A stretch of DNA of 63,168 bases from JBCCMB01 sp039026555 (GTDB lineage: Bacteria; Pseudomonadota; Alphaproteobacteria; Caulobacterales; Hyphomonadaceae). Of the stretch, positions 62,974-63,168 are shown one piece after another. Position 1 is the first letter of the stretch, and each line of letters starts with the position of its first letter. Made by a program: the position numbers and the translations under genes. The notes under the pieces were generated by a model, which worked only from the letters and a program-made list of their open reading frames with translations, was not told the DNA's origin and searched no databases. The DNA lies in assembly GCA_039026555.1 (NCBI GenBank), contig JBCCMB010000002.1, forward strand, positions 1 through 63,168. Direction: 5' to 3'.

Positions 62974-63168
62974 ATGCACGACATTCGCGCCATTCGAGCC
63001 GACAAAGAGACCTATCGCACGGGCTGGAACCGCCGGTCCGAAGGCTCCGGCGATGTCGTGGATGAGATCCTCGCTCTGGACGAAGCGGTGCGCGCCGCCG
63101 TCACCGAAAAGCAGGACGCGGAACAAGCCCGCAATCGTGATTCAAAGCTGATCGGCCAAGCGAAAGCG
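62974..63168 (+). CDS. serS: Serine-tRNA ligase, N-terminal part
   Basis: The frame opens at ATG 62974 with CCGGAGAG upstream and runs off the right edge. The 65 visible residues (MHDIRAIRADKETYRTGWNR, then a helix with VDEILALDEAVRAAVTEKQD and QARNRDSKLIGQAKA) are the start of the long antiparallel coiled coil that SerRS uses to grip tRNA-Ser. The tatC-serS order supports this. Confidence 0.92.
   Translation, partial: MHDIRAIRADKETYRTGWNRRSEGSGDVVDEILALDEAVRAAVTEKQDAEQARNRDSKLIGQAKA

Overview
This 63 kb window is a gene-dense stretch of chromosome from an alphaproteobacterium. The evidence is a C4-pathway 5-aminolevulinate synthase (hemA), a MucR/Ros-type regulator, a PopZ polar-organising protein, an SspB-alpha adaptor, a GTP-cyclohydrolase-degenerate RibBA, a BamE / cytochrome bc1-chaperone / plsX / fabH / ihfA / merR block, and a nagZ-scpA-scpB-tatABC-serS block. 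GC content looks close to 60 percent. PopZ plus MucR suggest the Caulobacterales / Hyphomonadaceae / Parvularculaceae side of the class; this placement is an inference. I see no insertion sequence, prophage, CRISPR array or integrated element. The novelty here lies in gene arrangement and regulatory DNA, not in mobile DNA.

Layout. 1-6.5 kb: tail of an HxlR regulator, an orphan membrane protein, GNAT-hemB (minus), a 3-hydroxyisobutyryl-CoA hydrolase with an NTF2-like partner, and an S41 protease lipoprotein. 6.7-11 kb: MarR regulator, hemA, a small protein convergent with mucR, glyA. 11-16 kb: nrdR-ribD(reductase only)-ribE-ribBA-ribH-nusB-thiL, a compact overlapping operon. 16-20.8 kb: bamE divergent from a bc1-complex chaperone, then plsX-fabH, ihfA, merR and tRNA-Pro. 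22-31.6 kb (minus): one apparent operon of eight genes encoding an RND tripartite pump (adaptor, pump, NodT-type outer-membrane factor), a Pqi/MCE lipid-transport system (PqiA split in two, PqiB, PqiC) and a two-pore-helix K+ channel-like protein. 32-34 kb: glutathione-dependent formaldehyde detoxification (adhI-fghA). 34-37.5 kb: a zinc-acquisition module (ZnuD-like TonB receptor with His/acid loops, a MerC-fold protein, a DUF3299 lipoprotein) with a perfect Zur-type palindrome. 37.5-41.5 kb: PhoX-type phosphatase, DUF6356-YeiH, tRNA-Asn and tRNA-Cys. 41.6-50.3 kb: pcm, tolC, popZ, valS, an isoaspartyl peptidase/asparaginase, ilvD. 50.4-57.5 kb: DUF3137 and helical-repeat proteins, VOC protein, a 62-residue small protein, 2OG oxygenase, thioesterase, sspB, nitroreductase, erpA, dgt. 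57.5 kb to the end: SPOR protein, nagZ, scpAB, tatABC and the start of serS.

How the genes work together. Two heme genes (hemA, hemB) lie about 5 kb apart. The riboflavin operon lacks two activities expected of it: the RibD deaminase domain is absent and the GTP cyclohydrolase II half of RibBA has no zinc-ligand signature, so both steps must be supplied elsewhere. The most interesting items are the fused RND-Pqi-channel operon, the Zur-marked zinc module, and the adhI promoter, whose 20-bp spacer is filled by a perfect 14-bp palindrome, the geometry of MerR-family promoters. All functional statements rest on reading translated sequence by eye; no database search was run.
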